Assembly (NCBI RefSeq): GCF_028201475.1
Contig: NZ_CP116383.1
Coordinates: 868,001-932,000, forward strand
Length of the DNA stretch: 64,000 nucleotides
Reading direction: 5' to 3'
DNA from: Vibrio sp. SCSIO 43137
Lineage (GTDB): Bacteria; Pseudomonadota; Gammaproteobacteria; Enterobacterales; Vibrionaceae
A program made the position numbers and the translations under genes. Below are positions 48,251 through 59,136 of this stretch, piece after piece (position 1 is the stretch's first letter; each line of letters begins with the position of its first letter). The notes beneath the pieces are model-generated. The model saw only the letters and a program-made list of their open reading frames with translations, was not told the origin of the DNA and did no database searches.

Positions 48251-49786
48251 ATGACACAGAAACGAGTGGAGTATTCGCAGCAAGAGAGCCTTATATCGAC
48301 CACAACACCAGATAGCCATATTACTTACTGCAATGATGTGTTTTGCAGAGTTGCAGGTTACAAGCCCGAGGAACTAACAGGAAAGCCACACAATCTTATT
48401 CGTCACAAAGATATGCCAAAGGCGGCATTCGGTCAGTTATGGGATTATATCCAATCTGGTCAGAACTGGATGGGATTGGTAAAGAATCAGTGCAAAGAGA
48501 GTGACTCTCATTATTGGGTATCGGCTTTTGTTACACCGATTATGGACAGTCATGGTCAGGTTTTCGAGTATCAATCGGTACGCAGTAAACCTGACAATGA
48601 ACAGATTGCGCGGGCAGAAAAGCTGTATAAATCAATCCTGTCCGGAAAATCCGGCAGCCGGATGCGACGTCGCTGGATAGACTGGAATCTGACACTTAAT
48701 CTGGCCTGTGCCGGGAGCTTAGGTTTAACAGCTACCGGTATTACGGGATGGTGGCTGCCGGCAGTATTTGCCGGTCTGCAGATCCCTGTTAGTCTCTGGC
48801 TAAGGCAACGGCATAAGTCGGTTTTACGCTTAGCGAAGAAGCAGTACGACAACAGTCTGATGGAGCACCCCTATACCGGGTTTTATGATGACTGGTCTGC
48901 CATAGAACTGTCTGCAAAAATGAAAAGTGCAGAGCTAAGGGCAGTGACCGCCAGATCGGTAGAAACAACTCAAAAGATCCGCACGGCCAGCAAAGAGGAA
49001 CTGAAAAGCCGCGAGACACTAACAGATAATATACATGAGCAGACAGTCGCGACTGATGCCATGTCTATGTCTGCGCAAGAAATGCTTGAGGCAATTGAGA
49101 CTGTGGCGGTTAAGGCCAAAGAGAACGCAGATTATGCGCTTAGGGTGCAGAATATTGCCGAAAATGGTCAGGCAGTAGTTAATGACTCATTAAATGCCAC
49201 TCAGCAGTTGCATCAAGAACTGCTCTCTTCTCAGTCTTCCCTTGAACAGCTAGATAAAGAAGTGCGCAGTGTAGAGAGTATTCTGGAGTTGATTCAGTCC
49301 ATTGCAGAACAGACCAATTTGCTGGCCCTGAATGCTGCTATTGAAGCCGCAAGAGCGGGAGAGGCGGGCAGAGGCTTTGCCGTAGTCGCTGATGAAGTCC
49401 GTTCTCTGTCCGGTAAAACGGCTCAGTCGGTTGAGGATATTCGGCAAAAAATCGAAGGCCTGCAAAATACCGTTAAACAAACTAGTCAGACAATTGTTTC
49501 CGGACAACGCTTTTCTGATCAGAGTGTAGAGAGTACTCAGCAGAGTCATACGGCTTTTATTGATATTGTTGCTCAGATAGGTGTAGTGGGGAGTCAGTCT
49601 GAAGAGACTTCAGAGGCATTAAATGAGCAGGTAGCAGTAACCAATGAAATTGTTATGCATATTGAAAGAATGAAAGAGGCTGTTTCCGGCTCTGGTAACC
49701 TCTCTGAGTTGTCGGTGGACAGGACCAAGAAAGTGATAGGAGAGTTAGACAGTCTGGAAAGATTGATTAGTGCTTTCTGCAAGTAA
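48251..49786 (+). CDS. PAS-domain methyl-accepting chemotaxis protein (Aer-like)
   Basis: 511 residues: N-terminal PAS domain (about 12-115; [20 protein letters not shown]), hydrophobic membrane-anchoring segment (about 150-188), and a cytoplasmic MCP signalling domain (about 250-511) with the conserved hairpin tip [20 protein letters not shown]. The domain order matches the aerotaxis receptor Aer, which senses redox via FAD in the PAS domain and signals through CheW/CheA. No periplasmic sensor domain and no C-terminal CheR-docking pentapeptide are seen. FAD binding is inferred from similarity. Confidence 0.92.
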   Translation: MTQKRVEYSQQESLISTTTPDSHITYCNDVFCRVAGYKPEELTGKPHNLIRHKDMPKAAFGQLWDYIQSGQNWMGLVKNQCKESDSHYWVSAFVTPIMDSHGQVFEYQSVRSKPDNEQIARAEKLYKSILSGKSGSRMRRRWIDWNLTLNLACAGSLGLTATGITGWWLPAVFAGLQIPVSLWLRQRHKSVLRLAKKQYDNSLMEHPYTGFYDDWSAIELSAKMKSAELRAVTARSVETTQKIRTASKEELKSRETLTDNIHEQTVATDAMSMSAQEMLEAIETVAVKAKENADYALRVQNIAENGQAVVNDSLNATQQLHQELLSSQSSLEQLDKEVRSVESILELIQSIAEQTNLLALNAAIEAARAGEAGRGFAVVADEVRSLSGKTAQSVEDIRQKIEGLQNTVKQTSQTIVSGQRFSDQSVESTQQSHTAFIDIVAQIGVVGSQSEETSEALNEQVAVTNEIVMHIERMKEAVSGSGNLSELSVDRTKKVIGELDSLERLISAFCK

Positions 49787-49820
49787 TACTAAACAGGCAG
49801 TAATAAACAAATCGCAATAA

Positions 49821-49846
49821 AAAACGCCTTCATTAGAAGGCGTTTT
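49821..49846. terminator. Bidirectional terminator between Aer-like gene and gltA
   Basis: AAAACGCCTT (49821-49830), loop CATTAG, AAGGCGTTTT (49837-49846); A and T runs on both sides suit convergent genes. Confidence 0.92.
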
Positions 49847-49867
49847 TGGTATTACTTTATGCGGAAA

Positions 49868-51157
49868 TTATTCACGCTCATGCAGAGGTTCAAAATCACG
49901 CATCTGCTTGCCAGTATATAGCTGACGTGGTCGGCCGATACGGTTGTTTGGATCTGTGTGCATTTCGTTCCAGTGAGCAATCCAGCCTATGGTACGTGCC
50001 ATAGCGAAGATTACCGTAAACATAGATACCGGAATACCGATAGCTTTCAGAATGATACCTGAGTAGAAGTCTACGTTCGGGTATAGTTTCTTCTCTACAA
50101 AGTACTCATCTGACAGAGCGATCTTCTCAAGCTCCATTGCCACATCCAGTAGTGGATCTTCGATGTTAAGCTCTTTAAGAACTTCGTGGCACGCTTCACG
50201 CATAACCGTTGCACGTGGGTCATAGTTCTTATAAACACGGTGACCGAAGCCCATCAGGCGGAACGGGTCATCCTTGTCTTTCGCTTTGGCAACATACATT
50301 GGGATATTGTCTACTGAGCCGATCTCTTCCAGCATTCTCAGACAGGCTTCGTTTGCACCACCGTGTGCAGGGCCCCAAAGTGATGCGATACCTGCGGCAA
50401 TACAAGCAAATGGGTTAGCACCGGAAGAACCCGCCAGACGCACAGTCGAGGTCGAAGCATTTTGCTCGTGGTCGGCGTGCAGGGTAAGAATCTTATCCAT
50501 AGCACGGGCAACAACAGGGTTTACTTCGTAGTCTTCACATGGGTTTGCAAACATCATATGCAGGAAGTTTTCTGCATAGTTCAGGTCATTACGTGGGTAA
50601 ATGAACGGCTGACCGATTGAGTACTTGTAACACATTGAAGCCAGAGTCGGCATTTTTGAAAGCAGACGGTAAGCCGCAATTTCACGGTGAGTGTCGTTAT
50701 TAATATCAAGTGAATCATGGTAGAAAGCAGCAAGGGCACCAACAACACCAACCATAATTGCCATTGGGTGAGCATCACGTCTGAATCCGTGGAAGAAGCT
50801 GGCAATTTGCTCATGAACCATGGTGTGTTTAGTGACGATTTTTTTGAATTCTTCGTACTGTTTGCGATTTGGTGCTTCGCCATATAACAAGATATAACAA
50901 ACTTCCAGATAGTCTGCGTTGTTAGCTAGCTGATCAATTGGATAGCCTCGGTGTAACAGAACACCTTTACCGCCATCAATAAAAGTGATCTGGGATTCAC
51001 AAGATGCAGTGGCAAGAAAACCAGGGTCAAAAGTAAAGTAGCCATTTGAACCTAATTTGCGAACATCGATTACCTCCGGGCCTAAAGTTCCGTCCATAAT
51101 CGGCAGTTCAATGGGTGCTTTGCCTTCAATATGAAGGGTCGCATTCTTATCTGCCAT
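49868..51157 (-). CDS. gltA: Citrate synthase
   Basis: Condenses oxaloacetate and acetyl-CoA, the entry to the TCA cycle. 429 residues, the type II hexameric form regulated by NADH in gamma-proteobacteria (E. coli 427). Catalytic residues lie in [14 protein letters not shown] (first His), [25 protein letters not shown] and [14 protein letters not shown] (Asp in the last). Divergent from the sdh operon across a 398-bp control region, as in E. coli, so both are likely under common ArcA and CRP control. The ATG at 51157 follows AAGGAGAATG. Confidence 0.97.
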   Translation of the reverse strand: MADKNATLHIEGKAPIELPIMDGTLGPEVIDVRKLGSNGYFTFDPGFLATASCESQITFIDGGKGVLLHRGYPIDQLANNADYLEVCYILLYGEAPNRKQYEEFKKIVTKHTMVHEQIASFFHGFRRDAHPMAIMVGVVGALAAFYHDSLDINNDTHREIAAYRLLSKMPTLASMCYKYSIGQPFIYPRNDLNYAENFLHMMFANPCEDYEVNPVVARAMDKILTLHADHEQNASTSTVRLAGSSGANPFACIAAGIASLWGPAHGGANEACLRMLEEIGSVDNIPMYVAKAKDKDDPFRLMGFGHRVYKNYDPRATVMREACHEVLKELNIEDPLLDVAMELEKIALSDEYFVEKKLYPNVDFYSGIILKAIGIPVSMFTVIFAMARTIGWIAHWNEMHTDPNNRIGRPRQLYTGKQMRDFEPLHERE

Positions 51158-51555
51158 AACATTCTCCTTTGATTATAATTTTGTCCATCCAGGGCTTTAA
51201 ATTAGCGCACTAATTTGTACGCATGATCACAAGTAAAGTCAATTTTTCTAACTTTTTGTGTGCACTTGTTAAGATTTTCATCATTTTTCGTTTAAAAAAC
51301 ATGTGCTGTGTAGCACTTTTTGTTAAGACAATTGTATTAATATGTTGCCAATCGTATAGTGACCGAGAATTTTGTTGTTAACTCCTTATAAATTCAAGGC
51401 TTGAAAGAATCCATTAGTTTAAATTCAGACGGGCTGATTAACGTTAATTTTACATTTAAGTCGCACATTTCAGGGATTGAGTGTTAAGTAAATGTTAAAT
51501 TTTGTGGAGTTGACAACTTAAATTGAACATAACAATAAATGCTCAAAGGAGCTGA
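51158..51555. promoter_or_regulatory. gltA-sdhC divergent control region with ArcA-like site
   Basis: TGTTAAGTAAATGTTA (51482-51497) differs by one base from the ArcA consensus TGTTAATTAAATGTTA, and similar AT-rich GTTAA repeats occur nearby (about 51436-51460). A TTGACA (51510-51515) near the sdhC start could be a -35 hexamer. ArcA control of gltA and sdh under low oxygen is known in E. coli. No gene was found in this stretch. Confidence 0.55.
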
Positions 51556-51948
51556 GTGAGCAAGCCCGTGAAAGAAAGAAAGCAAAGACCTGTTAATCTA
51601 GATTTGCAGACCATTCACTTTCCGATCACTGCAATATCATCAATTATTCATCGCGTATCTGGTGTAATTACATTTGTAGCGGTCGGCATCCTGCTATGGT
51701 TGCTGTCATTATCCCTCTCCTCACCTCAAGGCTTCATGCAAGCCGCTGATCTGGTCGATAACTTCTTTGTTAAGTTTATCCTGTGGGGAATTCTAACTGC
51801 ACTTGCCTACCATATTGCCGGTGGCATTCGACATCTGATAATGGACCTGGGCCATTTTGAAGATTTTGAATCCGGTTCTATGACTGCCAAGGTTACATTT
51901 GCTGCAACAGCAGTGTTGTCACTACTGGGAGGAATTTTGGTATGGTAA
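51556..51948 (+). CDS. sdhC: Succinate dehydrogenase cytochrome b556 subunit
   Basis: Membrane anchor of complex II that helps bind haem b and ubiquinone. 130 residues with three helices (about 30-55, 70-95, 108-129). The motif [11 protein letters not shown] carries the quinone-site Ser/Arg, and [15 protein letters not shown] carries the haem His. It starts with GTG 51556, with AAGGAG at 51546-51551; V at residue 5 (GTG 51568) is poorly spaced. Overlaps sdhD by 7 bp. First gene of sdhCDAB-sucABCD. Confidence 0.94.
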   Translation: MSKPVKERKQRPVNLDLQTIHFPITAISSIIHRVSGVITFVAVGILLWLLSLSLSSPQGFMQAADLVDNFFVKFILWGILTALAYHIAGGIRHLIMDLGHFEDFESGSMTAKVTFAATAVLSLLGGILVW

Positions 51949-52289
51949 AACATGTTTCATCATTTGGTCGTAATGGTATTCACGACTTCCTACTGATTCG
52001 AGCGACGGCAATTATTCTGACTCTGTACACTATTTACATTGTCGGATTTTGTGCATTTAGCGGCGATATCACATACCACTCATGGACAGCCTTTTTCGGT
52101 GGCACTTTCACCAAGGCATTTTCCATGCTGGCACTCACTTCTATTCTGATCCACGCGTGGATCGGTATGTGGCAGGTGCTAACTGACTATATCAAGCCAA
52201 CTTTGGTACGCGGTTTCTTACAGTTTGCATTTGTAGCTGTGTTGTTCGTGTATTTCTTCTCCGGCCTATTTATTCTGTGGGGTGCGTAA
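51942..52289 (+). CDS. sdhD: Succinate dehydrogenase hydrophobic anchor subunit
   Basis: Second membrane anchor of complex II. 115 residues, three helices (about 18-40, 55-80, 92-114). The haem/quinone-site His and Trp lie in [20 protein letters not shown], matching the E. coli haem ligand His71 region. Translation overlaps the end of sdhC and its stop touches the sdhA start. Length equals the E. coli subunit (115). Confidence 0.94.
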   Translation: MVKHVSSFGRNGIHDFLLIRATAIILTLYTIYIVGFCAFSGDITYHSWTAFFGGTFTKAFSMLALTSILIHAWIGMWQVLTDYIKPTLVRGFLQFAFVAVLFVYFFSGLFILWGA

Positions 52290-54056
52290 GTGACTATTCC
52301 AGTTCGTGAGTTCGATGCCGTTGTAATCGGTGCCGGTGGCGCGGGTATGCGTGCTGCCTTACAAATTTCTGAGCAGGGCCTGACATGTGCTCTGCTTTCT
52401 AAAGTATTTCCAACCCGTTCCCACACTGTGTCAGCACAGGGCGGGATCACAGTAGCGCTGGGTAATTCTCATAAGGATGACTGGCAGTGGCATATGTACG
52501 ATACGGTAAAAGGTTCCGACTATATCGGTGACCAGAACGCCATCGAGTACATGTGTAAAAACGGACCTGAGTCTGTTATTGAACTGGAGAAAATGGGGCT
52601 TCCTTTTTCTCGTTTTGAAGATGGCTCAATCTATCAGCGACCATTTGGTGGCCAGTCAAAAGAGTTTGGCGGAGAGCAGGCAGCACGTACGGCTGCGGCT
52701 GCTGACCGTACCGGTCACGCGCTACTTCATACGCTGTATCAACAAAATATCAAACATAAAACAACCATCTTCTCTGAGTGGTATGCACTTGATTTAGTTA
52801 AGAATCAGGACGGTGCCATCTTAGGTTGTACTGCTATCTGTATGGAAACTGGTGAGATTTGCTACTTCAAATCTAAGGCAACCATACTGGCTACAGGCGG
52901 AGCGGGGCGTATTTATGCCTCTACTACCAATGCTCATATCAACACTGGTGATGGTGTGGGTATGGCGCTGCGTGCCGGTGTGCCTATGCAGGATATCGAA
53001 ATGTGGCAGTTCCACCCGACAGGTATTGCCGGTGCCGGTGTACTGGTAACTGAAGGGTGCCGTGGTGAAGGTGGTTATCTGCTGAACAAAGACGGTGAGC
53101 GCTTTATGGAGCGTTATGCGCCGAATGCTAAAGATCTGGCCGGCCGTGATGTTGTTGCCCGTTCAATGATGATTGAAATCAGGGAAGGTCGTGGTTGTGA
53201 CGGTCCTTGGGGTCCACATATCAAACTGAAACTTGATCATCTGGGTAAAGATGTTCTTGAGTCGAGACTGCCGGGTATCTGTGAACTTTCCAGAACCTTT
53301 GCGCACGTCGATCCGGTTAAAGAGCCAATTCCGGTTATCCCGACTTGTCACTATATGATGGGTGGTGTTCCGACTCAGGTGTCCGGACAAGCCATTAAAC
53401 AAGACGCAAGCGGTAATGATGTTGAAGTGCAGGGTCTGTTTGCCTGCGGTGAAATTGCTTCTGTTTCCGTTCACGGCGCTAACCGCCTTGGTGGTAACTC
53501 GCTGCTTGACCTTGTGGTATTTGGCCGTGCGACCGGTCTTCACCTTGGTGAGACTCTGGAAGCACAAGCTGAAGCCCGTCCTGCGACAGAGTCTGATATT
53601 GAAGCGTCTCTGGCCCGTACTATGCGTTGGGAAAACAGCAGTACAGGCGAAGATCCTGTTCAGATCCGTAAAGATCTGCAAACTTGTATGCAGAACAGCT
53701 TCTCGGTATTCCGTGAAGGCGATGCTATGGCGAAAGGCCTTGAAGAGCTTAAAGTTATCCGTGACCGCCTGAAAGAAGCGCATCTGTCAGATAAGTCATC
53801 TGAGTTCAACACACAACGCATTGAGTGTCTGGAACTGGATAACCTGATGGAAACAGCTTTCGCAACGGCGGTAGCAGCAAACTTCCGTACAGAGAGCCGT
53901 GGTGCCCATGCCCGCTTTGACTATCCGGAGCGTGATGACGAGCAGTGGCTGTGCCACTCTATCTTCAATCCTGAGACTGAAGAGATGTCTAAGCGTAGTG
54001 TTAATATGGAACCGGTTCATCGCGAAGCGTTTCCGCCAAAAGTACGTACATACTAA
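52290..54056 (+). CDS. sdhA: Succinate dehydrogenase flavoprotein subunit
   Basis: Oxidises succinate to fumarate; the FAD is covalently bound. 588 residues, the same length as E. coli. Rossmann motif [10 protein letters not shown] (13-22), covalent FAD-binding His45 in [11 protein letters not shown], substrate-site motif HPTGIAGAG, catalytic Arg in GRDVVARSM and [13 protein letters not shown] for FAD. Starts with GTG, immediately after the sdhD stop. sdhB follows after 12 bp with a GGGAGG ribosome binding site. Confidence 0.97.
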   Translation: MTIPVREFDAVVIGAGGAGMRAALQISEQGLTCALLSKVFPTRSHTVSAQGGITVALGNSHKDDWQWHMYDTVKGSDYIGDQNAIEYMCKNGPESVIELEKMGLPFSRFEDGSIYQRPFGGQSKEFGGEQAARTAAAADRTGHALLHTLYQQNIKHKTTIFSEWYALDLVKNQDGAILGCTAICMETGEICYFKSKATILATGGAGRIYASTTNAHINTGDGVGMALRAGVPMQDIEMWQFHPTGIAGAGVLVTEGCRGEGGYLLNKDGERFMERYAPNAKDLAGRDVVARSMMIEIREGRGCDGPWGPHIKLKLDHLGKDVLESRLPGICELSRTFAHVDPVKEPIPVIPTCHYMMGGVPTQVSGQAIKQDASGNDVEVQGLFACGEIASVSVHGANRLGGNSLLDLVVFGRATGLHLGETLEAQAEARPATESDIEASLARTMRWENSSTGEDPVQIRKDLQTCMQNSFSVFREGDAMAKGLEELKVIRDRLKEAHLSDKSSEFNTQRIECLELDNLMETAFATAVAANFRTESRGAHARFDYPERDDEQWLCHSIFNPETEEMSKRSVNMEPVHREAFPPKVRTY

Positions 54057-54068
54057 AGGGAGGCGATA

Positions 54069-54785
54069 ATGATGAAACTTAAATTCTCTCTTTACCGCTA
54101 CAATCCGGATGTCGATAAGAAGCCTTACATGAAGGAGTATACTCTGGAAGTGGAAGAAGGTTCCGACATGATGGTGCTGGATGCGTTAATTCTGCTGAAA
54201 GAACAGGACTCTACCATCTCTTTCAGACGTTCATGTCGTGAAGGGGTTTGTGGCTCTGACGGCCTGAACATGAACGGCAAAAATGGCCTAGCATGTATCA
54301 CTCCGTTATCCGATCTGATGCAGAATAATGTGATCGTAATCAGGCCTTTACCAGGATTACCTGTTGTTCGTGATTTAATAGTGGACATGACGCAGTTTTA
54401 TGATAATTATGCGAAGGTAAAACCATATTTAATTTCAGATGGTGCCCTACCGCCTTCGAGAGAAAATCTTCAATCCCCTGAGGATCGATCTCACCTTGAT
54501 GGTCTTTACGAATGTATTATGTGCGCATGCTGTAGCACTTCCTGCCCATCCTTCTGGTGGAATCCGGACAAATTTATTGGCCCTGCGGGATTGTTGGCTG
54601 CCTATCGTTGGTTGATAGATAGTCGTGATACAGCTAGGGATGAGCGCTTGTCCGATCTTGATGATGCCTTTAGTGTTTTCCGATGTCATGGCATTATGAA
54701 TTGCGTAAGTGTTTGTCCAAAAGGATTAAATCCGACCAAAGCTATCGGTCATATTAAGACTATGTTAGTGAATAAGTCGGTTTAA
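54069..54785 (+). CDS. sdhB: Succinate dehydrogenase iron-sulfur subunit
   Basis: Carries electrons from FAD to quinone through three clusters. 238 residues as in E. coli. The 2Fe-2S site is in SCREGVCGSDGLNMNG plus a later Cys; the 4Fe-4S and 3Fe-4S sites in CIMCACCSTSCPSFWWN and CHGIMNCVSVCPKGLNP, the pattern typical of SdhB. Two adjacent ATG codons (54069, 54072) are possible starts. sucA follows 95 bp later after a hairpin. Confidence 0.96.
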   Translation: MMKLKFSLYRYNPDVDKKPYMKEYTLEVEEGSDMMVLDALILLKEQDSTISFRRSCREGVCGSDGLNMNGKNGLACITPLSDLMQNNVIVIRPLPGLPVVRDLIVDMTQFYDNYAKVKPYLISDGALPPSRENLQSPEDRSHLDGLYECIMCACCSTSCPSFWWNPDKFIGPAGLLAAYRWLIDSRDTARDERLSDLDDAFSVFRCHGIMNCVSVCPKGLNPTKAIGHIKTMLVNKSV

Positions 54786-54797
54786 AGTATAAGTATT

Positions 54798-54826
54798 GCC
54801 GGCGCTCTGCTTTGCAGGGTTCCGGC
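54798..54826 (+). other. Hairpin in the sdhB-sucA gap
   Basis: GCCGG (54798-54802) pairs with CCGGC (54822-54826), enclosing CTCTGC/GCAGGG with a TTT loop. No T run follows, so it is more likely an mRNA processing or stability element than a terminator. Confidence 0.45.
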
Positions 54827-54880
54827 TAAGACAGCCCAAGTCGATTTGGGTGAATATATAACTACTGTTTAAGGGAAAAT

Positions 54881-57694
54881 ATGCACAACGGCGTGATGAA
54901 GGCATGGCTCGAGTCTTCACACTTGGCTGGTGCCAATGCAACTTATGTAGAGGAACTCTACGAACTGTATCTAAGTGAACCCGATCTAGTAAGTGACGAA
55001 TGGAAAAGTGTGTTTGATGGCTTGCCAAAGCCTGCCTCGGAAGAGGTAGCTGAGCAATCACATTCACGCGTTCGAGATTACTTCCGGCGACTCGCTCAAG
55101 AGACAAAGCATTACAATGTCCAAGTTAGTGATCCTGATGTCGATGCAAAACAAGTAAAAGTACTGCAGTTAATTAATGCCTATCGATTCCGAGGGCATCA
55201 GGCTGCCAATTTAGATCCACTGGGTATCTGGCAACGAGACCCGGGGCCGGATCTTGACCCCGCCTTCCATAATCTTACCGAAGAAGACTTCGAAGAATCT
55301 TTCAATGTAGGTTCATTTGCTGTGTCTCAGGACACCATGCAACTGAAAGACCTCTATGCTGCGCTGAAGAAAACCTACTGTGGTTCTATTGGTGCTGAAT
55401 ATATGCATATGATTAATACTGAACAGAAACGTTGGGTTCAGCAGCGTCTTGAGTCAGTATTAGGTCAGCCTTCTTTTACAAAAGATGAGAAGAAAACGTT
55501 TCTGGAAGAGCTGACAGCAGCGGAAGGTCTTGAGCGTTATCTTGGTGCTAAATTCCCGGGAGCTAAGCGTTTCTCACTGGAAGGTGGTGATGCCCTGATC
55601 CCTATGATGAAAGAACTTATCCGTCATGCGGGTAAATCAGGTATGCGTGAAGTTGTTATCGGAATGGCTCACCGTGGTCGCCTTAATATGCTGGTCAACG
55701 TTCTGGGTAAAAAACCTCAGGATCTATTTGACGAGTTTGCCGGCAAGCATGACGAAAGTTGGGGTACTGGTGACGTTAAATATCACCAAGGTTTCTCAGC
55801 AGACTTCGCCACTCCGGGCGGAGACGTTCACTTAGCGTTGGCATTTAACCCTTCACACCTTGAGATTGTAAATCCGGTAGTGATGGGCTCCGTAAGGGCT
55901 CGTCAGGATCGTCTTGGTGATGAAGACGGTAGTAAAGTTCTTCCGATTACCATACATGGTGACTCAGCAATTGCTGGTCAGGGTGTGGTGCAGGAAACCT
56001 TCAACATGTCCCGTACACGCGGTTTTCAGGTGGGCGGTACTGTCAGGATTGTGGTTAACAATCAGGTTGGCTTCACAACGTCTAACCCGAATGATACCCG
56101 TTCGACCATGTACTGTACTGATATCGCTAAGATGGTACAGGCGCCGATTTTCCACGTAAACGCGGATGATCCTGAAGCCGTTGCTTTTATCACCCGAATT
56201 GCGCTGGATTACCGCAACACCTTTAAACGTGATGTTGTTATTGATCTGGTATGTTACCGCCGCCACGGCCATAACGAAGCCGACGAGCCGAATGCAACTC
56301 AGCCTCTGATGTATCAGAAAATCAAAAAGCACCCTACACCACGTAAGCTATATGCCGACGTGCTGATCGACAGAGGTGAGTTTGATATCGAAACAGCAAC
56401 AGAGCTGGTGAATGGTTATCGGGATGCCCTTGACCACGGTGAAGTCGTAGTTAAAGAGTGGCGTCCGATGTTGATGCACTCAGTAGACTGGAACCCGTAT
56501 CTGGGTCATGACTGGAACATTGACTGGGACAGCAAGTTTGAACTTGAGCGTCTGCAGAAGCTGGGTGATAAACTTTGTCAGCATCCGGATAGTCATAAAC
56601 TTCAGAGCCGGGTTAACAAGATCTATAACGACAGAAGAGCCATGGTTAACGGTGAGAAGCCGTTAGACTGGGGTATGGCGGAGATTCTTGCCTACGGTAC
56701 TCTGGTTGATGACAGCCGTCGTATTCGCCTGTCAGGGCAGGATTCAGGCCGTGGTACTTTCTTCCACCGTCACTCCGTTCTTCATAATCAGGAAGATGCG
56801 AGTACCTATATTCCGCTACAGAATGTACATACCAAGCAAGGGCCGTTTGAGGTGTTTGACTCAGTACTTTCTGAAGAAGCAGTACTGGCGTTTGAGTATG
56901 GTTATGCGACAGCAGAACCGGGTGGCCTGACTATCTGGGAAGCGCAGTTTGGTGATTTTGCCAACGGAGCTCAGGTGGTTATCGATCAGTTTATCTCCTC
57001 CGGTGAGCAGAAGTGGGGCCGTTTATGTGGTCTGACAATGCTTCTTCCTCATGGTTATGAAGGTCAGGGACCTGAGCACTCTTCGGCACGTCTGGAGCGT
57101 TATCTTCAGTTGTGTGCAGAGCAGAATATTCAGGTTGTCGTTCCTTCAACACCCGCTCAGGTGTACCACATGCTGCGTCGTCAGGTTATCAGACCGATGC
57201 GCAGACCTTTGGTGGTTATGTCACCTAAGTCACTGCTTAGACACCCATTGTGTACCTCCAGCCTTGAAGAGCTTGCGGAAGGTACCTTCCAGCCGGCTAT
57301 CGGCGAAGTAGACAATATGGATGCTAAGAAGGTGAAAAGGGTGGTGTTCTGTTCAGGTAAGGTTTACTACGACCTGCTGGAACAGCGCCGTAAGAATGAG
57401 CAGGAAGATGTTGCTATCGTTCGTATAGAACAGCTTTACCCGTTCCCGCTGTTTGAGGTTCGTGACCTGATTGCAGCCTATGAGAACGTGGAAGATTTTG
57501 TCTGGTGTCAGGAAGAGCCACAAAATCAGGGAGCCTGGTATAGCAGCCAGCACAACTTCGTGAATGCGGTTCAGGGCGCGCCTCTGAAATATGCCGGTCG
57601 TCCGGCGTCTGCATCACCTGCAGTTGGCTATATGTCCGTACACATGAAACAACAGAAAGCATTGGTTGATGATGCTTTGAATCTAGATTTTTAA
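54881..57694 (+). CDS. sucA: 2-oxoglutarate dehydrogenase E1 component
   Basis: Thiamine-diphosphate decarboxylase of the 2-oxoglutarate dehydrogenase complex. 937 residues (E. coli 933). N-terminal helix that docks on E2 (WLESSHLAGANATYVEELYE), HRGRLNMLVN and HGDSAIAGQGVVQE in the ThDP site, and C-terminal transketolase-like region (GYEGQGPEHSSARLER, 57060-57100). ATG 54881 (MHNGVMKAWLESSH) has AAGGGAAAAT upstream. Followed by sucB after 29 bp. No frame damage seen. Confidence 0.97.
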   Translation: MHNGVMKAWLESSHLAGANATYVEELYELYLSEPDLVSDEWKSVFDGLPKPASEEVAEQSHSRVRDYFRRLAQETKHYNVQVSDPDVDAKQVKVLQLINAYRFRGHQAANLDPLGIWQRDPGPDLDPAFHNLTEEDFEESFNVGSFAVSQDTMQLKDLYAALKKTYCGSIGAEYMHMINTEQKRWVQQRLESVLGQPSFTKDEKKTFLEELTAAEGLERYLGAKFPGAKRFSLEGGDALIPMMKELIRHAGKSGMREVVIGMAHRGRLNMLVNVLGKKPQDLFDEFAGKHDESWGTGDVKYHQGFSADFATPGGDVHLALAFNPSHLEIVNPVVMGSVRARQDRLGDEDGSKVLPITIHGDSAIAGQGVVQETFNMSRTRGFQVGGTVRIVVNNQVGFTTSNPNDTRSTMYCTDIAKMVQAPIFHVNADDPEAVAFITRIALDYRNTFKRDVVIDLVCYRRHGHNEADEPNATQPLMYQKIKKHPTPRKLYADVLIDRGEFDIETATELVNGYRDALDHGEVVVKEWRPMLMHSVDWNPYLGHDWNIDWDSKFELERLQKLGDKLCQHPDSHKLQSRVNKIYNDRRAMVNGEKPLDWGMAEILAYGTLVDDSRRIRLSGQDSGRGTFFHRHSVLHNQEDASTYIPLQNVHTKQGPFEVFDSVLSEEAVLAFEYGYATAEPGGLTIWEAQFGDFANGAQVVIDQFISSGEQKWGRLCGLTMLLPHGYEGQGPEHSSARLERYLQLCAEQNIQVVVPSTPAQVYHMLRRQVIRPMRRPLVVMSPKSLLRHPLCTSSLEELAEGTFQPAIGEVDNMDAKKVKRVVFCSGKVYYDLLEQRRKNEQEDVAIVRIEQLYPFPLFEVRDLIAAYENVEDFVWCQEEPQNQGAWYSSQHNFVNAVQGAPLKYAGRPASASPAVGYMSVHMKQQKALVDDALNLDF

Positions 57695-57723
57695 TTAGAA
57701 CTAGAAGCTAAGGAAGAAAAATT

Positions 57724-58929
57724 ATGACAGTTGAAATTCTGGTTCCAGATTTGCCTGAATCCGTTGCTGATGCAACTGTAGCGACCTGGCATAAGAAGCC
57801 CGGTGAAGCTATCGCCCGCGACGAAGTAATTGTAGATATTGAAACCGACAAAGTAGTGTTGGAAGTGCCGGCTCCTGAAGCGGGTGTACTGGAAGCGATT
57901 ATCGAAGAAGAAGGTGCTACGGTACTTTCTAAGCAGCTGATTGCTAAGCTTAAGCCGGGTGCTGTTGCTGGTCAGCCAACAACAGATACTACTGAATCAA
58001 CAGAAGCGTCTCCGGATAAGCGCCATAAAGCGTCACTGGAAGAAGAGAGCAATGACTGGCTGAGCCCTGCGGTACGTCGTCTTCTTGCTGAACACAGCCT
58101 TGAGCCAAGTCAGGTAAAAGGTACTGGTGTCGGCGGCCGTATTACCCGTGAAGATGTAGAAGCTTATCTGGCGAAACCTGCTGAAAGCAAACCAGCTGAA
58201 CAGCCGGTAGCAGAAGCGCCTGCTGCTGCACGCAGCCAGAAACGTGTTCCTATGACACGTTTACGTAAGACAGTGGCTAACCGTCTTCTGGAAGCGAAAA
58301 ACAGCACAGCAATGCTGACCACCTTTAACGAGGTGAACATGAAGCCGATTATGGATCTGCGTAAGCAATACAAAGATCAGTTTGAAGAGCGCCATGGCGT
58401 TCGTCTGGGCTTTATGTCTTTCTATGTTAAAGCGGTTACTGAAGCGCTGAAACGCTACCCTGAAGTGAATGCTTCTATCGATGGTGACGATATTGTTTAT
58501 CACAACTATTTTGATATCAGTATGGCGGTTTCTACTCCTCGCGGTCTGGTTACCCCGGTACTGAAGGATTGTGACCTGCTTGGTATGGCAGATATCGAGA
58601 AGGGTATTAAAGAGCTGGCTATCAAGGGTCGTGACGGTAAGTTAACCGTTGATGAACTGATGGGCGGTAACTTTACTATCACTAACGGTGGTGTATTTGG
58701 TTCACTGATGTCTACGCCTATTATCAACCCGCCTCAGGCTGCGATTCTTGGTATGCACAAGATTCAGGAACGCCCGATGGCAGTTGATGGCAAGGTTGAG
58801 ATCCTGCCGATGATGTATCTGGCACTCTCTTATGACCATCGTCTGATTGACGGCAGAGAGTCAGTTGGCTTCCTTGTGACGATTAAAGAGCTACTGGAAG
58901 ATCCGGCAAGACTATTGTTGAACGTATAA
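57724..58929 (+). CDS. sucB: Dihydrolipoyl succinyltransferase (E2 of 2-oxoglutarate dehydrogenase)
   Basis: Core enzyme that transfers succinyl groups to CoA. 401 residues with one lipoyl domain (about 1-78, lipoylated Lys43 in [10 protein letters not shown]), an Ala/Pro linker, a peripheral-subunit binding domain (about 111-148; [20 protein letters not shown]), and the catalytic domain ending in the [15 protein letters not shown] active-site motif. E. coli SucB is 405 residues. Third component E3 (Lpd) is encoded elsewhere. A 207-bp structured gap precedes sucC. Confidence 0.97.
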   Translation: MTVEILVPDLPESVADATVATWHKKPGEAIARDEVIVDIETDKVVLEVPAPEAGVLEAIIEEEGATVLSKQLIAKLKPGAVAGQPTTDTTESTEASPDKRHKASLEEESNDWLSPAVRRLLAEHSLEPSQVKGTGVGGRITREDVEAYLAKPAESKPAEQPVAEAPAAARSQKRVPMTRLRKTVANRLLEAKNSTAMLTTFNEVNMKPIMDLRKQYKDQFEERHGVRLGFMSFYVKAVTEALKRYPEVNASIDGDDIVYHNYFDISMAVSTPRGLVTPVLKDCDLLGMADIEKGIKELAIKGRDGKLTVDELMGGNFTITNGGVFGSLMSTPIINPPQAAILGMHKIQERPMAVDGKVEILPMMYLALSYDHRLIDGRESVGFLVTIKELLEDPARLLLNV

Positions 58930-58955
58930 ATTTTCTGAATATATAGATAAGAATC

Positions 58956-59117
58956 GAGCCAGATAGCATTCCCGTCTGGCTCCTTGAACATCAGAGGTGA
59001 GTCACTCTGATATCACAACTAGTAATCCAATAACGGCTAGTTGAAGTGGTACCTGAAAGAGGTGAGGACGACCGCTAACGCGGAAAGCCTAATGGAAATA
59101 ATAAATCCCTAAGGGAT
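58956..59117 (+). ncRNA. Structured sucC leader with serial hairpins (candidate RNA element)
   Basis: At least five stems in a row: GAGCCAGA/TCTGGCTC (58956-58982), ATCAGAG/CTCTGAT (58990-59011), AACTAG/CTAGTT (59017-59042), CCGC/GCGG (59072-59083) and ATCCC/GGGAT (59105-59117), the last ending 19 bases before the sucC start. The 207-bp sucB-sucC gap has no gene. A conserved RNA motif upstream of sucC has been described by others in gamma-proteobacteria; I cannot test whether this is it. Could be an attenuator, a processing site or a metabolite-responsive leader. Confidence 0.45.
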
Positions 59118-59136
59118 AAACATACGGAATAGCGTA

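Noticed and set aside
53163..53783. 206-codon open frame antisense to sdhA
   Set aside because: Lies wholly within an intact conserved gene and has no start signals or recognisable protein features; a shadow frame.
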